Origin: Geobacter sp.
GTDB lineage: Bacteria; Desulfobacterota; Desulfuromonadia; Geobacterales; Geobacteraceae
Reading direction: 5' to 3'
NCBI GenBank assembly: GCA_003574885.1
Contig: PJFC01000001.1
Span: 310,001-374,000 of the forward strand
Length of the DNA stretch: 64,000 nucleotides
Positions 1 through 8,323 of the stretch are shown one piece after another. The notes beneath the pieces are model-generated. The model was not told the DNA's origin. It ran no database searches and saw nothing but the letters and a program-made list of their open reading frames with translations. The number at the start of each line of letters is the position of its first letter. Within the stretch, counting starts at the first letter, position 1. Both the position numbers and the translations under genes were made by a program.

Positions 1-367
1 CCGCATTCAGGTCCTCACGCTGGATATTCTCGATGAGGGCCATCTCCAGCGCGGTATCGTCCGACACGTCCTGGATGACCACCGGCACGTCCCGCAGGCC
101 TGCCTTCTGGGCAGCGCGCCAGCGCCGCTCACCTGCAATAAGCTCGTAATGGTCGGCCTTCTTGCGCACAACCAGCGGCTGAATAATTCCCTTTTCGCGA
201 ATGGACGCCGCCAGCTCTTCCAGCTTCTCCGGCACGAAGGTCTTGCGCGGCTGGCCTTTGTTCGGACGGATTTCTTCGATGGGGCAGGAGAAATAACTCT
301 TGTTGTCCTCCGCCACTACCGGCAGCAGGGCAGCCATTCCCTTTCCCAGACCTGTCTTCTTAACCAT
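1..367 (-). CDS. parB: Chromosome-partitioning protein ParB (3' end beyond window)
   Basis: The first 122 codons are present; the rest runs off the window start. The fragment has the ParB N-terminal domain: the CTP/phosphate-binding motif GERRWRA at residues 79-85 and the ENIQRED motif at 113-119. ParB binds parS near the origin, spreads as a CTP-dependent clamp and works with ParA in chromosome segregation. The ATG at 367 overlaps the end of parA by 8 bases, so the two are translationally coupled. The DNA-binding helix-turn-helix and dimerisation domain lie outside the window. The family call is secure. Confidence 0.96.
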   Translation of the reverse strand, partial: MVKKTGLGKGMAALLPVVAEDNKSYFSCPIEEIRPNKGQPRKTFVPEKLEELAASIREKGIIQPLVVRKKADHYELIAGERRWRAAQKAGLRDVPVVIQDVSDDTALEMALIENIQREDLNA

Positions 368-1133
368 TGCTTTCCTCTTTCTTGAGGATTTCCTTGGCCA
401 GCTCCAGATAACTGGCGGCTCCCCGGGACGTGATATCATAGAGGATGATCGGCTTGCCGTGGCTGGGCGCCTCGGACAGCCTCACATTGCGCGGGATGAC
501 GGTGGCAAAGATTTCCCGGGGGAAATGGGTTTTGATCTCCTCGCTGACCTGACGGGACAGATTATTCCGGGCATCGTACATGGTGAGGAGTATTCCTTCT
601 ATTTTGAGGGCTGAATTCAGCCCCTTCTGAACAAGACGAATGGTGTTGAGTATCTGGGACAGCCCCTCCATGGCGTAGAATTCGCATTGCAGGGGGATCA
701 GAACCGAATCGGCAGCCGTCAGGGAATTGATGGTCAGGAGGTTGAGTGAGGGGGGGCAGTCAATGATGATGTAGTCGTACCTGTCGCGGAACGCTTCCAG
801 TGCGTGCTTGAGCTTGAGCTCCCGCGCCATCGCCGCCACCAGCTCCAGTTCCGCCCCCGCCAGGTCGGCGGTAGCAGGCAGAAGATCGAGACCGGCAAAT
901 CCGGTCGGAATGATGACACTAGACGGATCGGTTTCATTGATAAGAACATCGTAGACCGTTTCCGCCAGCCCCTCTTTGTCCACACCGACACCACTGCTGG
1001 CGTTCCCCTGTGGGTCCATGTCGATGAGGAGGGTCTTCCTTTCCGCAGCAGCAAGTGAAGCGGAAAGATTGACAGAGGTGGTTGTCTTCCCCACCCCTCC
1101 CTTCTGATTGGCGATACAAATCACTTTTGCCAT
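360..1133 (-). CDS. parA: Chromosome-partitioning ATPase ParA/Soj
   Basis: A 257-aa protein with the deviant Walker A motif KGGVGKTT at residues 11-18, the ParA/MinD signature lysine, and a second conserved block around IIIDCPPSL. This is the normal length for chromosomal ParA (about 250-260 aa) without an N-terminal DNA-binding extension. ParA forms ATP-dependent dimers on the nucleoid and moves ParB-parS complexes. It is first in the parAB pair and overlaps parB. The ATG at 1133 begins directly with MAKVICIANQKGG, so the start is well supported. Confidence 0.97.
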   Translation of the reverse strand: MAKVICIANQKGGVGKTTTSVNLSASLAAAERKTLLIDMDPQGNASSGVGVDKEGLAETVYDVLINETDPSSVIIPTGFAGLDLLPATADLAGAELELVAAMARELKLKHALEAFRDRYDYIIIDCPPSLNLLTINSLTAADSVLIPLQCEFYAMEGLSQILNTIRLVQKGLNSALKIEGILLTMYDARNNLSRQVSEEIKTHFPREIFATVIPRNVRLSEAPSHGKPIILYDITSRGAASYLELAKEILKKEESNG

Positions 1134-1473
1134 AATTTACGCTTTTATTTCCGGTAAGTTACGCAGCAGACGCGGCAGGAGATGACATGCGGATTCGAGA
1201 GCACCGCACGGTACCATAAAATTTCCCTCAAGAAAAGTAATTTTCTCCTTCCCCGGCATCACCTTCCCTGGCAGATATAGGTAAACCACCTCATTTCATG
1301 GAACATTCCACGATGATAACACTGCAAACCACCCAGCTTACATGCCGGCTGCTTCATGGTTCCGGCTTTGCCAGGAAGGTAATAGAACCTGAGTCCGTAC
1401 CTCCACCTTTTTGCTTGCGGTCGCCACCGCACCGGCTATACTTGCTGGGAAATCGCCCCCTTGGAGGCCAGGC
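1134..1473. other. Intergenic region between divergent parA and sensor gene
   Basis: No coding sequence is evident. The region must hold the parA promoter on the minus strand and the sensor promoter on the plus strand. A possible sigma70 promoter for the sensor is TTGCGG (1415-1420), 16-base spacer, TATACT (1437-1442). A short AT-rich imperfect palindrome lies near 1220-1250. Nothing else stands out. Confidence 0.4.
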
Positions 1474-2691
1474 ATGCCCAGGTTCCGCGACCTGCATATA
1501 AGCACAAAATTCAACTTGATCATGTCCGTGTTCCTCATCGTGCTTCTTCTCGCCACCGCATTCATGACGTACCACCGGCAGCAGACACTGATCCTCAGGG
1601 TGGCAGTGGATGACGCTCGCAGCTTCGCCCGCCAGATCATCGAAACCAGAGATTACATGTCCAGCGTCGTGCGGGGGGAACCCGAGAAGAACTACTCTCT
1701 CGTCCCCCAGGTGGTGGCGACCCAGGTGGCGAAACGGATTACCAGCGGCAGCAAGTACTACGTCCGCCAGGTGTCACTGCGCTACCGCAACCCCGAGAAC
1801 CGCCCGGACGACTACGAAACATCTCAGCTGCAGATCTTTGCCAGCAAGGATGGTGGAGAAACCTATCGGGTCATTAAGGTACGCGGCCAGGAAGCATTTC
1901 GTTACATGCTCCCCATGGTGGCGGAAAAGTCCTGTCTCGAATGCCACGGCGACTACGACAGCGCTCCTTCTTTCGTCAAAGAGCGCTTTCCCCGCGGGCA
2001 CTATTCTTACGGGTATAAAGTCGGCGAAGTAATAGGAGCGGTTTCGGTAACTATCCCGATGGCCGATCTTTATCGGCAAATAGGCATCAACGTGGCTCTT
2101 GAGCTTCTGTATCGCGCCGTCATCTTCATTATTATTATCCTGGTCCTGGGGGCGCTCATCCGTCGCACCGTCATCAACCCGGTAGCGCTCGTATCCGCTA
2201 CCCTCAGCCGGGTCACGCGGACCGGCAGGTTCGACGAGCGTATCCCCCAGAAATCCAATGACGAGCTGGGGCAGCTGGTCGGCGCCTTCAACGCCATGAT
2301 GGAAGAGCTGGAGCATAAAAGTCTCCAGCAGCAGGAATCGGAGGAGCGCTACCGGGGGATGATCGAGATGGCCCACTCCGCTATCGTCACCTTCATGGAG
2401 GACGGCAAGATCATCATTGCAAATCAGGAGGCGGAACGGTTATTCGGACTCAGCAGGCAGGAACTGCTCGGGGAAAGAATGTACGGATTCCTGGAGGATG
2501 GAACCGAAATGGAGAAAGGGGTACAGAAATTCCTTCGTGAGGGGCACGGCGGCGGCGTGGGAAAAACGACATTCCACCGTTTCCGGAACCGGAGAGGAAA
2601 CTCGACCTCCGTTGAAATCGCACTCTCAGTATCCCGGGCCGCCAACAAAACCTTGTTCACCGCAATCCTGCGCGAGGTATCCCGGGCGTAA
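1474..2691 (+). CDS. Membrane haem-c sensor: DUF3365-like domain, HAMP, PAS, no output domain
   Basis: A 405-aa protein. The start is the ATG at 1474, 6 bases after GGAGG; an earlier in-frame start lacks a ribosome site. Order: membrane helix about 12-30; a periplasmic DUF3365/Tll0287-like region with a c-type haem motif CLECH at 154-158; second helix about 209-228; HAMP about 229-281; PAS about 288-400. The protein ends right after PAS, without a kinase, cyclase or methyl-accepting domain. The layout suggests periplasmic redox or ligand sensing through haem. The signalling partner is not visible nearby, and the gene converges on msrA. Confidence 0.8.
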   Translation: MPRFRDLHISTKFNLIMSVFLIVLLLATAFMTYHRQQTLILRVAVDDARSFARQIIETRDYMSSVVRGEPEKNYSLVPQVVATQVAKRITSGSKYYVRQVSLRYRNPENRPDDYETSQLQIFASKDGGETYRVIKVRGQEAFRYMLPMVAEKSCLECHGDYDSAPSFVKERFPRGHYSYGYKVGEVIGAVSVTIPMADLYRQIGINVALELLYRAVIFIIIILVLGALIRRTVINPVALVSATLSRVTRTGRFDERIPQKSNDELGQLVGAFNAMMEELEHKSLQQQESEERYRGMIEMAHSAIVTFMEDGKIIIANQEAERLFGLSRQELLGERMYGFLEDGTEMEKGVQKFLREGHGGGVGKTTFHRFRNRRGNSTSVEIALSVSRAANKTLFTAILREVSRA

Positions 2692-2725
2692 CCGTGGAGG
2701 ATTCAAGGCCGGGCGCAGGCACATT

Positions 2726-3190
2726 CTAGATGCCGCAGCGGGAGGTGCCCCGCTTTTCCAGATACCGCTGGTGGTATTCCTCCGCCCGGAAAAACTTCAC
2801 CATCGGAACGATCTCCGTCACGATGGTCCGCCGGTGGCGCCCCTGTTCACGGTCCCGGGAGAGCCGGGCCGCAGTCGCCTGATCCGGGGAGTGGTAGAAG
2901 ATGGCCGAACGGTACTGGGATCCCACGTCGGGCCCCTGGCGATTGAGGGTCGTCGGGTCATGCATTCCCCAGAACACCTCCAGCAGCGCCTCGTAGGAGA
3001 TTTCCGCCGGATCGTACTCAAGCTGCACCGCCTCAGCATGGCCCGTCATCCCGGTACAGACATCTTCGTAGGTCGGGTTAGCCTGGCTCCCGCCGGTATA
3101 GCCGACCATGACGTCGGTCACACCCGGAACCTTGCGGAACGCGGCTTCCACCCCCCAAAAACAGCCGGCCGCGAATGTTGCAGTTGCCAT
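2726..3190 (-). CDS. msrA: Peptide-methionine (S)-S-oxide reductase MsrA
   Basis: A 154-aa MsrA with the catalytic GCFWG motif (Cys10). MsrA reduces the S epimer of methionine sulfoxide in oxidised proteins using thioredoxin. A further Cys in the last four residues could be the resolving cysteine. The ATG at 3190 lies 8 bases after AAGGAG; a GTG six bases upstream sits too close to that site although it overlaps the recQ stop. The gene directly follows recQ, whose last codons carry its ribosome site, so co-transcription is likely. Confidence 0.95.
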   Translation of the reverse strand: MATATFAAGCFWGVEAAFRKVPGVTDVMVGYTGGSQANPTYEDVCTGMTGHAEAVQLEYDPAEISYEALLEVFWGMHDPTTLNRQGPDVGSQYRSAIFYHSPDQATAARLSRDREQGRHRRTIVTEIVPMVKFFRAEEYHQRYLEKRGTSRCGI

Positions 3191-3192
3191 CG

Positions 3193-5013
3193 TCACCGCT
3201 CCTTTCCCGGGACAGCACCTCCATGACCGCGCAGCACCTCCAGAAACGCCCCGCCGTATCGGCCAAGTTTGTGGTTCCCTACGCCGTTGATCCTGAGCAG
3301 GGCCTCCGGGTCAGTCGGCCGGAAGGCCGCCATCTCTATCAGCGTGGCATCACCGAAGATCACGAAGGGGGGAACCCCGGCCGCGTCCGCAAGCTCCTTG
3401 CGAAGGGAGCGGAGAGACTGGAACAGCCCATCATCGTAAGCGATGTTGCCAGCCGCACGTCGGGGGGGCTTGACGGGTGCGACTGGCTTTTCACGGGGAC
3501 GCGCAAGGTCCAGCCGCTCTTCTCCCCGCAGGAGGGGCCGGGCCGTCGCCGTCAGCTTCAGTACTCCGTAGCTGGCAAGGTCCTGTTCCAGATAGCCCAG
3601 GTGAACCAACTGGCGAAGCACTCCCCCCCAGACCTCGGACGAAAGCTCTCTGCCGATGCCGTAGGTGGAAAGCCGGTCGTGCCCCAGTTGAAGCAGTCGC
3701 TGGCTGCGGGAACCGCGCAGTACATCGATCACATGCCCCATGCCGAAGCGCTGGCCGACCCTATAGACACAGGAAAGGGCCTTTTGCGCCTCTTCCGTGG
3801 CATCGAAGCGCTCAGGCGGGTCGAGGCAGACGTCGCAGTTCCCGCAATCCTCCCCCAGCGACTCGCTAAAATAGCCGAGGAGAACCCGACGCCGGCAGGT
3901 CACCGCCTCGGCGAAGCCGACCATGGCATTGAGCTTCTGGAGTTCGATCCGGTTCTGTTCCGGATTTCCGCCGTTTTCGATGAGGCCGCGGGCCACGGCG
4001 ATATCCCCGTAGCCGAACAGGAGGAGAGCCTCGGCGGGAAGGCCGTCCCGACCTGCCCTGCCGGTTTCCTGGTAATAGCTTTCTATGTTCTTGGGGAGGT
4101 CGTAGTGGACCACAAATCTGACATTGGGCTTGTCGATCCCCATTCCGAAGGCGACCGTGGCCACCACCACCCGCAACTCGTCCCGTTGGAAGGCCTCCTG
4201 GACCCTGCTTCGCTCCCCGTCCCCCAGGCCTGCGTGGTAGGGAGCGGCGGCGATCCCGGCCGCGGCCAGGCGCCCAGCAACCTCCTCAACCCGCTTGCGG
4301 GAAAGGGCATAGACGATCCCCGCGTCTTCGGGAGGACGGCCTGCCAGAAATGTCTGGAGCTGGTTGAACGGCTTCTGTTTGTCCACGACGGTATAACGGA
4401 TGTTGGGGCGGTCGAAACCGGTGACGTGACAGGTGGCCCGGGTCAACCCAAGGCGGCGGATGATATCGGTGCGGGTCTGGGAGTCGGCGGTGGCGGTGAG
4501 GGCGAGGAGAGGCACCCGCGGAAAGAGCTCCCGCAGGCGGCCGAGCTGGACGTAGTCGGGACGGAAATCGTGCCCCCACTGGGAGACACAATGGGCCTCG
4601 TCGATGGCGAAGAGAGAGATGGGGATATCCTTGAGCCGTTCCAGAAAGGACTCCCCCATGAGCCGTTCCGGTGCGACGTAGAGGAGGTCGAGGCCACCCT
4701 GGTGCAGCCTGGCCAATACCCGTTGCGCCTCACGCTCCGCGAGGGAGGAGTTGTAAAACTCCGCCCGGACGCCGTTGGCTTGCAGGGCATCCACCTGGTC
4801 CTTCATGAGGGAGATGAGGGGTGAAACCACCAGTGCTACCCCCGGGCGGTGCAGGGCGGGAATCTGGTAACAGAGGGATTTGCCGCCGCCGGTCGGCATC
4901 AGGACAAAGCTGTCCTCCCCCCGGATCACTCCTGCGATGATCTCCTCCTGATGGGGACGGAAGGCATGGTAGCCAAAGACGGTGCGGAGAGTTTCAAGGG
5001 GTGTTCCCGGCAT
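3193..5013 (-). CDS. recQ: ATP-dependent DNA helicase RecQ
   Basis: 606 aa, close to the E. coli length. Walker A TGGGKS is at residues 41-46 and the DEAH box at 138-141 ([15 protein letters not shown]). The helicase C domain, a four-Cys zinc-binding RQC region (CRRRV...DCGNCDVC) and a C-terminal HRDC domain ([15 protein letters not shown]) follow. RecQ unwinds DNA 3' to 5' in recombination and fork repair. The start is taken at [10 protein letters not shown] (5013), 9 bases after AAGGA; a longer frame to 5067 adds 18 unconserved residues. Only 63 bases separate it from the gene upstream on the same strand. Confidence 0.96.
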   Translation of the reverse strand: MPGTPLETLRTVFGYHAFRPHQEEIIAGVIRGEDSFVLMPTGGGKSLCYQIPALHRPGVALVVSPLISLMKDQVDALQANGVRAEFYNSSLAEREAQRVLARLHQGGLDLLYVAPERLMGESFLERLKDIPISLFAIDEAHCVSQWGHDFRPDYVQLGRLRELFPRVPLLALTATADSQTRTDIIRRLGLTRATCHVTGFDRPNIRYTVVDKQKPFNQLQTFLAGRPPEDAGIVYALSRKRVEEVAGRLAAAGIAAAPYHAGLGDGERSRVQEAFQRDELRVVVATVAFGMGIDKPNVRFVVHYDLPKNIESYYQETGRAGRDGLPAEALLLFGYGDIAVARGLIENGGNPEQNRIELQKLNAMVGFAEAVTCRRRVLLGYFSESLGEDCGNCDVCLDPPERFDATEEAQKALSCVYRVGQRFGMGHVIDVLRGSRSQRLLQLGHDRLSTYGIGRELSSEVWGGVLRQLVHLGYLEQDLASYGVLKLTATARPLLRGEERLDLARPREKPVAPVKPPRRAAGNIAYDDGLFQSLRSLRKELADAAGVPPFVIFGDATLIEMAAFRPTDPEALLRINGVGNHKLGRYGGAFLEVLRGHGGAVPGKER

Positions 5014-5076
5014 GATGCAGTTTCCTTCTCGTGGTTGAAAGTCTTGCGGAGCGGCATCAGACCTCATAGCTTCAGG

Positions 5077-5919
5077 CTATAATTCCCGCAGCACCCGCAG
5101 GCCGAGATAGACGTAACGGCCGTCGGGGTTCCCCCGGCCGCGGGCGGAAGAGCGGATATAGCGCGGTTTGCTCCCGAAGGATCCCCCCCGCTGCACGCGC
5201 CGCTTGTCCTCTCCTCCCTCCCAGGCTTTTCCGTCGGAGGGAGCACTTTCGTAGCTCTCGTGCCAGGTATCCTGGCACCACTCCCACACGTTTCCTGCGG
5301 TATCGTACAGGCCAAAGGGGTTGGCGCCGAAGGAGCCGACCGGTGCGGTCTTCTTGTTGTCCCATGTGCTGCCACATCCCTTGCAGTTGGCGCGGTTCTC
5401 CCCTACGCTGAACCCCCACCAGTTGGGTTCCTCTATGCCGCCCCGCGCCGCATATTCCCATTCCGACTCGCTGGGGAGGCGATAGCGCTGCCCGGTCTGC
5501 TCGGAAAGCCACCGGGTATAGGCCACCGCATCATTCCAGGTGACGTTCATCACCGGGCGGCGATCCCGCCCCCAGTTGGAAAAGGGGAACCAGCGCCGGC
5601 CATCCTTCGGTTTTTCCCGGCCGGTTGCCTGGCAAAAGCGGTCGTATTCTGCAAAGGTGATCTCGTAACGCCCCATGGCAAAAGGGCGGGGGATGGTTAC
5701 CTTATGCACCGGCTTTTCGTCCGGATCTCCACCACCGTGGATGGCCCCCATCCTGAAGCTGCCAGCGGGGATTACCACCAGTTCGGGGCCAGGCGTGCCG
5801 TCCCGGAGCCGGTCGCGTACCACCGTCCCCGCCGCCGGTTGCCCCTTCACCCCCCCGGCCGCTACTGCAACACCAGCCAGCCCTAGCAGCACGATTATCC
5901 CAATGAGTACCCTTCCCAT
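5077..5919 (-). CDS. Exported FGE/SUMF1-fold protein (non-canonical)
   Basis: 280 aa with an N-terminal signal peptide (about residues 1-20) and a formylglycine-generating-enzyme fold: VIPAGSFRMG at the start, RLPSESEWEYAARGG in the middle, LYDTAGNVWEWC and RRVQRGGSF near the end. True FGEs use a pair of C-terminal cysteines; after RGGSF there is none here, so sulfatase activation is unlikely. Bacterial members without that pair include structural, EgtB-like and kinase-associated proteins. The ATG at 5919 follows a strong GGGGGAG site; a GTG at 5937 overlaps it. The function is not known. Confidence 0.75.
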   Translation of the reverse strand: MGRVLIGIIVLLGLAGVAVAAGGVKGQPAAGTVVRDRLRDGTPGPELVVIPAGSFRMGAIHGGGDPDEKPVHKVTIPRPFAMGRYEITFAEYDRFCQATGREKPKDGRRWFPFSNWGRDRRPVMNVTWNDAVAYTRWLSEQTGQRYRLPSESEWEYAARGGIEEPNWWGFSVGENRANCKGCGSTWDNKKTAPVGSFGANPFGLYDTAGNVWEWCQDTWHESYESAPSDGKAWEGGEDKRRVQRGGSFGSKPRYIRSSARGRGNPDGRYVYLGLRVLREL

Positions 5920-5952
5920 CCTCTCCCCCTGAAACACATTGAACTGGCAACG

Positions 5953-6054
5953 TCAGATTTGAGCTGACCACAAGGCAACAATGAGGAGGCCCCGGAAGCG
6001 TACAGACTGTACGTCGAGGAGGCCGAAGGCACGTACCGTGATGGGCGCTCAAAT
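5953..6054. repeat. Imperfect palindrome with GCGTAC core (copy A)
   Basis: The left arm TTTGAGCTGACC (about 5958-5969) is complementary to GGGCGCTCAAA on the right (about 6043-6053), and the core near 5997-6015 reads GCGTACAGACTGTACG. This is one of seven copies in the window with such a core. It lies between the FGE-like gene and the small-RNA terminator. Confidence 0.55.
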
Positions 6055-6071
6055 AGGGCATTGCATATACA

Positions 6072-6099
6072 AAAGAGGGCTGGAAATCCAGCCCTCTTT
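6072..6099 (-). terminator. Intrinsic terminator of the 6S-like RNA
   Basis: A perfect 12-bp stem (AAAGAGGGCTGG / CCAGCCCTCTTT) with a 4-base loop. On the minus strand it ends in a short T run. It lies just after the closing stem of the small RNA. Confidence 0.8.
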
Positions 6100-6292
6100 G
6101 TCTACTCTCTCCACCATGCCGTTAGCTTAAGGGCCTCCGAGCGAGTTCCCTAACACGTGGGCGTCTCTGTATCGCTTCAGGCAAATCCCGCAGAGGGGCA
6201 GCACACCACGATCGATCAAGACCCCCGAACAAATGAGTATTCCGCCTGGGCATTGCAGCCTCACGCACATGGCAGAGAGAAACCGGTTATGT
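6072..6292 (-). ncRNA. ssrS: Structured small RNA, probably 6S RNA (SsrS)
   Basis: A non-coding transcription unit on the minus strand. A sigma70-like promoter precedes it, and transcription would start near 6292. The 5' segment at 6268-6280 (TCTCTCTGCCATG) pairs with the 3' segment at 6106-6118 (CATGGTGGAGAGA), giving a long closing stem about 175 bases apart. Shorter nested helices lie inside (for example GTTAG/CTAAC in the 3' half, and a GGGG/CCCC apical helix), so the fold is a long rod. This matches 6S RNA, which mimics an open promoter and binds RNA polymerase-sigma70. A perfect hairpin terminator ends the unit. I did not fold it or compare it with a model; tmRNA, RNase P RNA and SRP RNA signatures are absent. 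Confidence 0.6.
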
Positions 6293-6298
6293 GGGATC

Positions 6299-6327
6299 AT
6301 TGTAGCGCCGACCCACCTTTAATGCAA
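6299..6327 (-). promoter_or_regulatory. Sigma70-type promoter of the 6S-like RNA
   Basis: On the minus strand: -35 TTGCAT (6322-6327), 17-base spacer, -10 TACAAT (6299-6304). Spacing is optimal and it lies directly upstream of the small RNA. Confidence 0.65.
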
Positions 6328-6370
6328 GGGGCTAATTACTCTCCACCCTCCCTTCTCCAAAGGCTTCCGT

Positions 6371-6521
6371 GAGGGGGCGGGGGGCTCTCGTGGAGCAAAG
6401 AGTCCCGCAGAAAAACACCCAACAAGGTACGAAGGGAAAGCGCAGGGAACAGCACTTGAGCAGACGTGAAAGCCAGACGGTGGCGCTTGACTCTTTGCGG
6501 AGGGAGAGCCCCCGCCCCCTC
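6371..6521. repeat. Large inverted repeat of about 150 bp downstream of aroF
   Basis: The left arm 6371-6404 (GAGGGGGCGGGGGGCTCTC, then GCAAAGAGTC) is nearly a perfect reverse complement of the right arm 6489-6521. The arms are about 33 bases and enclose 84 bases with no clear reading frame. The right arm ends 15 bases after the aroF stop. It could be a very stable 3' hairpin or a small non-autonomous mobile element; no flanking target duplication was recognised. Confidence 0.75.
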
Positions 6522-6536
6522 ATACACGAGTCAGGA

Positions 6537-7550
6537 CTACTTGAATCCCAGAAAGGCGTTCAGCCTGGTCACCTCTTCCATAAGCCGGTCGAAGCCGGCA
6601 AAGGTGAGGGACTGGGGTCCGTCGGAGAGCGCTTTTTCCGGTTCCGGGTGCACCTCCACGAGGACACCGTGGGCGCCGGCCACCAGAGCCGCCTTGGACA
6701 TGGGAGCGACAAGGCTCCGTTTGCCGGTGGCATGGGACGGGTCCACCATTATCGGCAGGTGGGACAATTCCTTCACCAGCGGCACCACCGCCAGGTCAAG
6801 GGTATTGCGGGTGGCGGTCTCGAAGGTGCGGATACCCCGTTCACAGAGGATCACCTGATGGTTCCCTTCCGCAAGCACGTACTCAGCCGCCGCCAGAAAC
6901 TCCTCGATGGTGGCGCTCATCCCCCGTTTCAGCAGCACCGGCTTGCGGATTTTCCCCAGTTCCCGCAGCAGGTCGAAATTTTGCATGTTCCGCGCACCGA
7001 CCTGGAGCAGGTCGGCGTATTCCGCCACCAGCCCCACGTTGTCCGGGCTCATCACTTCGGTGACGATGGGGAGCCCTGTCGCCTCCCTGGCCTTGGCCAG
7101 GAGCTTCAGCCCCTCTTCCCGCAGTCCCTGGAAAGTATGGGGTCCGGTGCGCGGCTTGAATGCGCCTCCCCGCAGGAGGTCCGCCCCCGCCTTTTTAACG
7201 GCCCGGGCGGTCTTCAGAATCTGCTCCTCGCTCTCCACCGCACAGGGGCCCGCCACTACCACCGGCCGCTTCCCTTCACCGATTTCCACTCCCCCCACTT
7301 TCACGATGGTAGGACGGGGATGGAAATCACGGGAAACCAGCTTGTACGGTTTGGAAACGTGAATCACCTCCTGGACACCAGGCAGGTCCCGTATATTGGT
7401 GTCGTCCACGTACCCCTTGTTACCCAGAACCCCGATTGCGGTCCGCTCGCTCCCCGGAATGGGTGCCGCCGTGAGCCCCATGGCCTCCACCGCCATGGTC
7501 ACCGCTTCGATCTGTTTCGGCCCCGCCTTGTGGTTCATAACGATGAGCAC
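6537..7550 (-). CDS. aroF: 3-deoxy-7-phosphoheptulonate synthase (DAHP synthase, AroF type I-beta)
   Basis: 337 aa, the length of Thermotoga-type DAHP synthases: an N-terminal ferredoxin-like (ACT-like) regulatory domain (residues 1-about 70) and a TIM barrel with AGPCAVES, KPRTGPHTFQG, GARNMQNFDLL, LLKRGM and DPSHATGKR. It condenses phosphoenolpyruvate and erythrose 4-phosphate, the first step of the shikimate pathway; the N-terminal domain usually gives feedback control by aromatic amino acids. The start is the GTG at 7550, 5 bases after GGAGG; the next ATG (7538) is too far from that site. A promoter lies upstream. It is divergent from the DUF507 genes. Confidence 0.94.
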   Translation of the reverse strand: MLIVMNHKAGPKQIEAVTMAVEAMGLTAAPIPGSERTAIGVLGNKGYVDDTNIRDLPGVQEVIHVSKPYKLVSRDFHPRPTIVKVGGVEIGEGKRPVVVAGPCAVESEEQILKTARAVKKAGADLLRGGAFKPRTGPHTFQGLREEGLKLLAKAREATGLPIVTEVMSPDNVGLVAEYADLLQVGARNMQNFDLLRELGKIRKPVLLKRGMSATIEEFLAAAEYVLAEGNHQVILCERGIRTFETATRNTLDLAVVPLVKELSHLPIMVDPSHATGKRSLVAPMSKAALVAGAHGVLVEVHPEPEKALSDGPQSLTFAGFDRLMEEVTRLNAFLGFK

Positions 7551-7594
7551 ATTCACCTCCGCACAGCAACAGTTGTTAATGCCAGCCTGCCGCA

Positions 7595-7623
7595 AAGATA
7601 GCAAGGCACGGCCGCCAGGTCAA
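7595..7623 (-). promoter_or_regulatory. Sigma70-type promoter of aroF
   Basis: On the minus strand: -35 TTGACC (7618-7623), 17-base spacer, -10 TATCTT (7595-7600), about 45 bases upstream of the aroF GTG. Confidence 0.5.
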
Positions 7624-7660
7624 CAGTATTGAGCCTCCCTTCACCGTCGACTGGAATTGG

Positions 7661-7688
7661 TTGCTTTTTTACGGGAATTCAGTAATAT
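7661..7688 (+). promoter_or_regulatory. Possible promoter of the DUF507-lipoprotein operon
   Basis: TTGCTT (7661-7666), 16-base spacer, TAATAT (7683-7688), about 30 bases upstream of the first GTG. The -35 match is moderate. Confidence 0.35.
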
Positions 7689-7718
7689 ACACCTACTTTT
7701 CTAGTACTCGGGGGAACT

Positions 7719-8006
7719 GTGCGCCTCAAAGATGAGCAGATTGCCAAACTGGCGGACAAAATTCTCGCTGATCTCACCACCGCCGACCTCATTCGCCTCA
7801 AGCAAGAACGGGGTGCGGTCCTGGCTGGAATCAAGGGTGCGATCAGCGCCGACCTCTCTCAGGAAGCGACCCTGGAAAAGGATGCCGAGAACCTTCTGGA
7901 ACAGACACTCCGTTCCATGGGGAGCGCCGCCGGCGACATTGACCGGCACAAGATGCTCAGGATGATCAAGGAAAAGCTCGCCAAGGAACGTAAAATAGTC
8001 ATCTGA
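7719..8006 (+). CDS. DUF507 family protein (first of two)
   Basis: A 95-aa, charged, helical protein starting MRLKDEQIAKLADKIL, with the DUF507 layout: an N-terminal helix for membrane-free dimer packing, a central acidic region and a C-terminal basic helix. The start is a GTG after GGGGGA. The biochemical role of DUF507 is not known. It is followed 44 bases later by a second DUF507 gene, and the two probably form a hetero-oligomer or an old duplication. Confidence 0.8.
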   Translation: MRLKDEQIAKLADKILADLTTADLIRLKQERGAVLAGIKGAISADLSQEATLEKDAENLLEQTLRSMGSAAGDIDRHKMLRMIKEKLAKERKIVI

Positions 8007-8050
8007 CAAACTTTTCACTTTTGACCTTTCACTTTCCACCAGAGGCCACC

Positions 8051-8323
8051 ATGCACGTAAGCGAAGACCGCATTTCCCACCTGGCCCACCGGGTCGCTGA
8101 AAAGATCTGGCAGGACGACCTGGCCGATTTCCCCGACGAAGCCCGGGCGTTGCAATCGGTCAAGGATACCATCGCCACCTTTTTCCACCTGACTGAGGAG
8201 GTGGATGAGGCCGTGCGGAAAAAGCTTGCCTCCTACAGCCAGGCCAAAGTGCCGGGAAGCAGGGATTGGGAAATCCTGTACCAGAAATTCTACCAGGAAG
8301 AGATGGCCAAGAGAAAATGGTAG
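8051..8323 (+). CDS. DUF507 family protein (second of two)
   Basis: A 90-aa paralogue of the preceding gene: the pattern SEDRISHLAHRVAEKIW matches KDEQIAKLADKILAD. The ATG at 8051 was chosen over an earlier frame start because an AGAGG site precedes it. Its last codons overlap the start of the lipoprotein gene (ATG at 8317), so the three genes form one operon. The function is not known. Confidence 0.78.
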   Translation: MHVSEDRISHLAHRVAEKIWQDDLADFPDEARALQSVKDTIATFFHLTEEVDEAVRKKLASYSQAKVPGSRDWEILYQKFYQEEMAKRKW

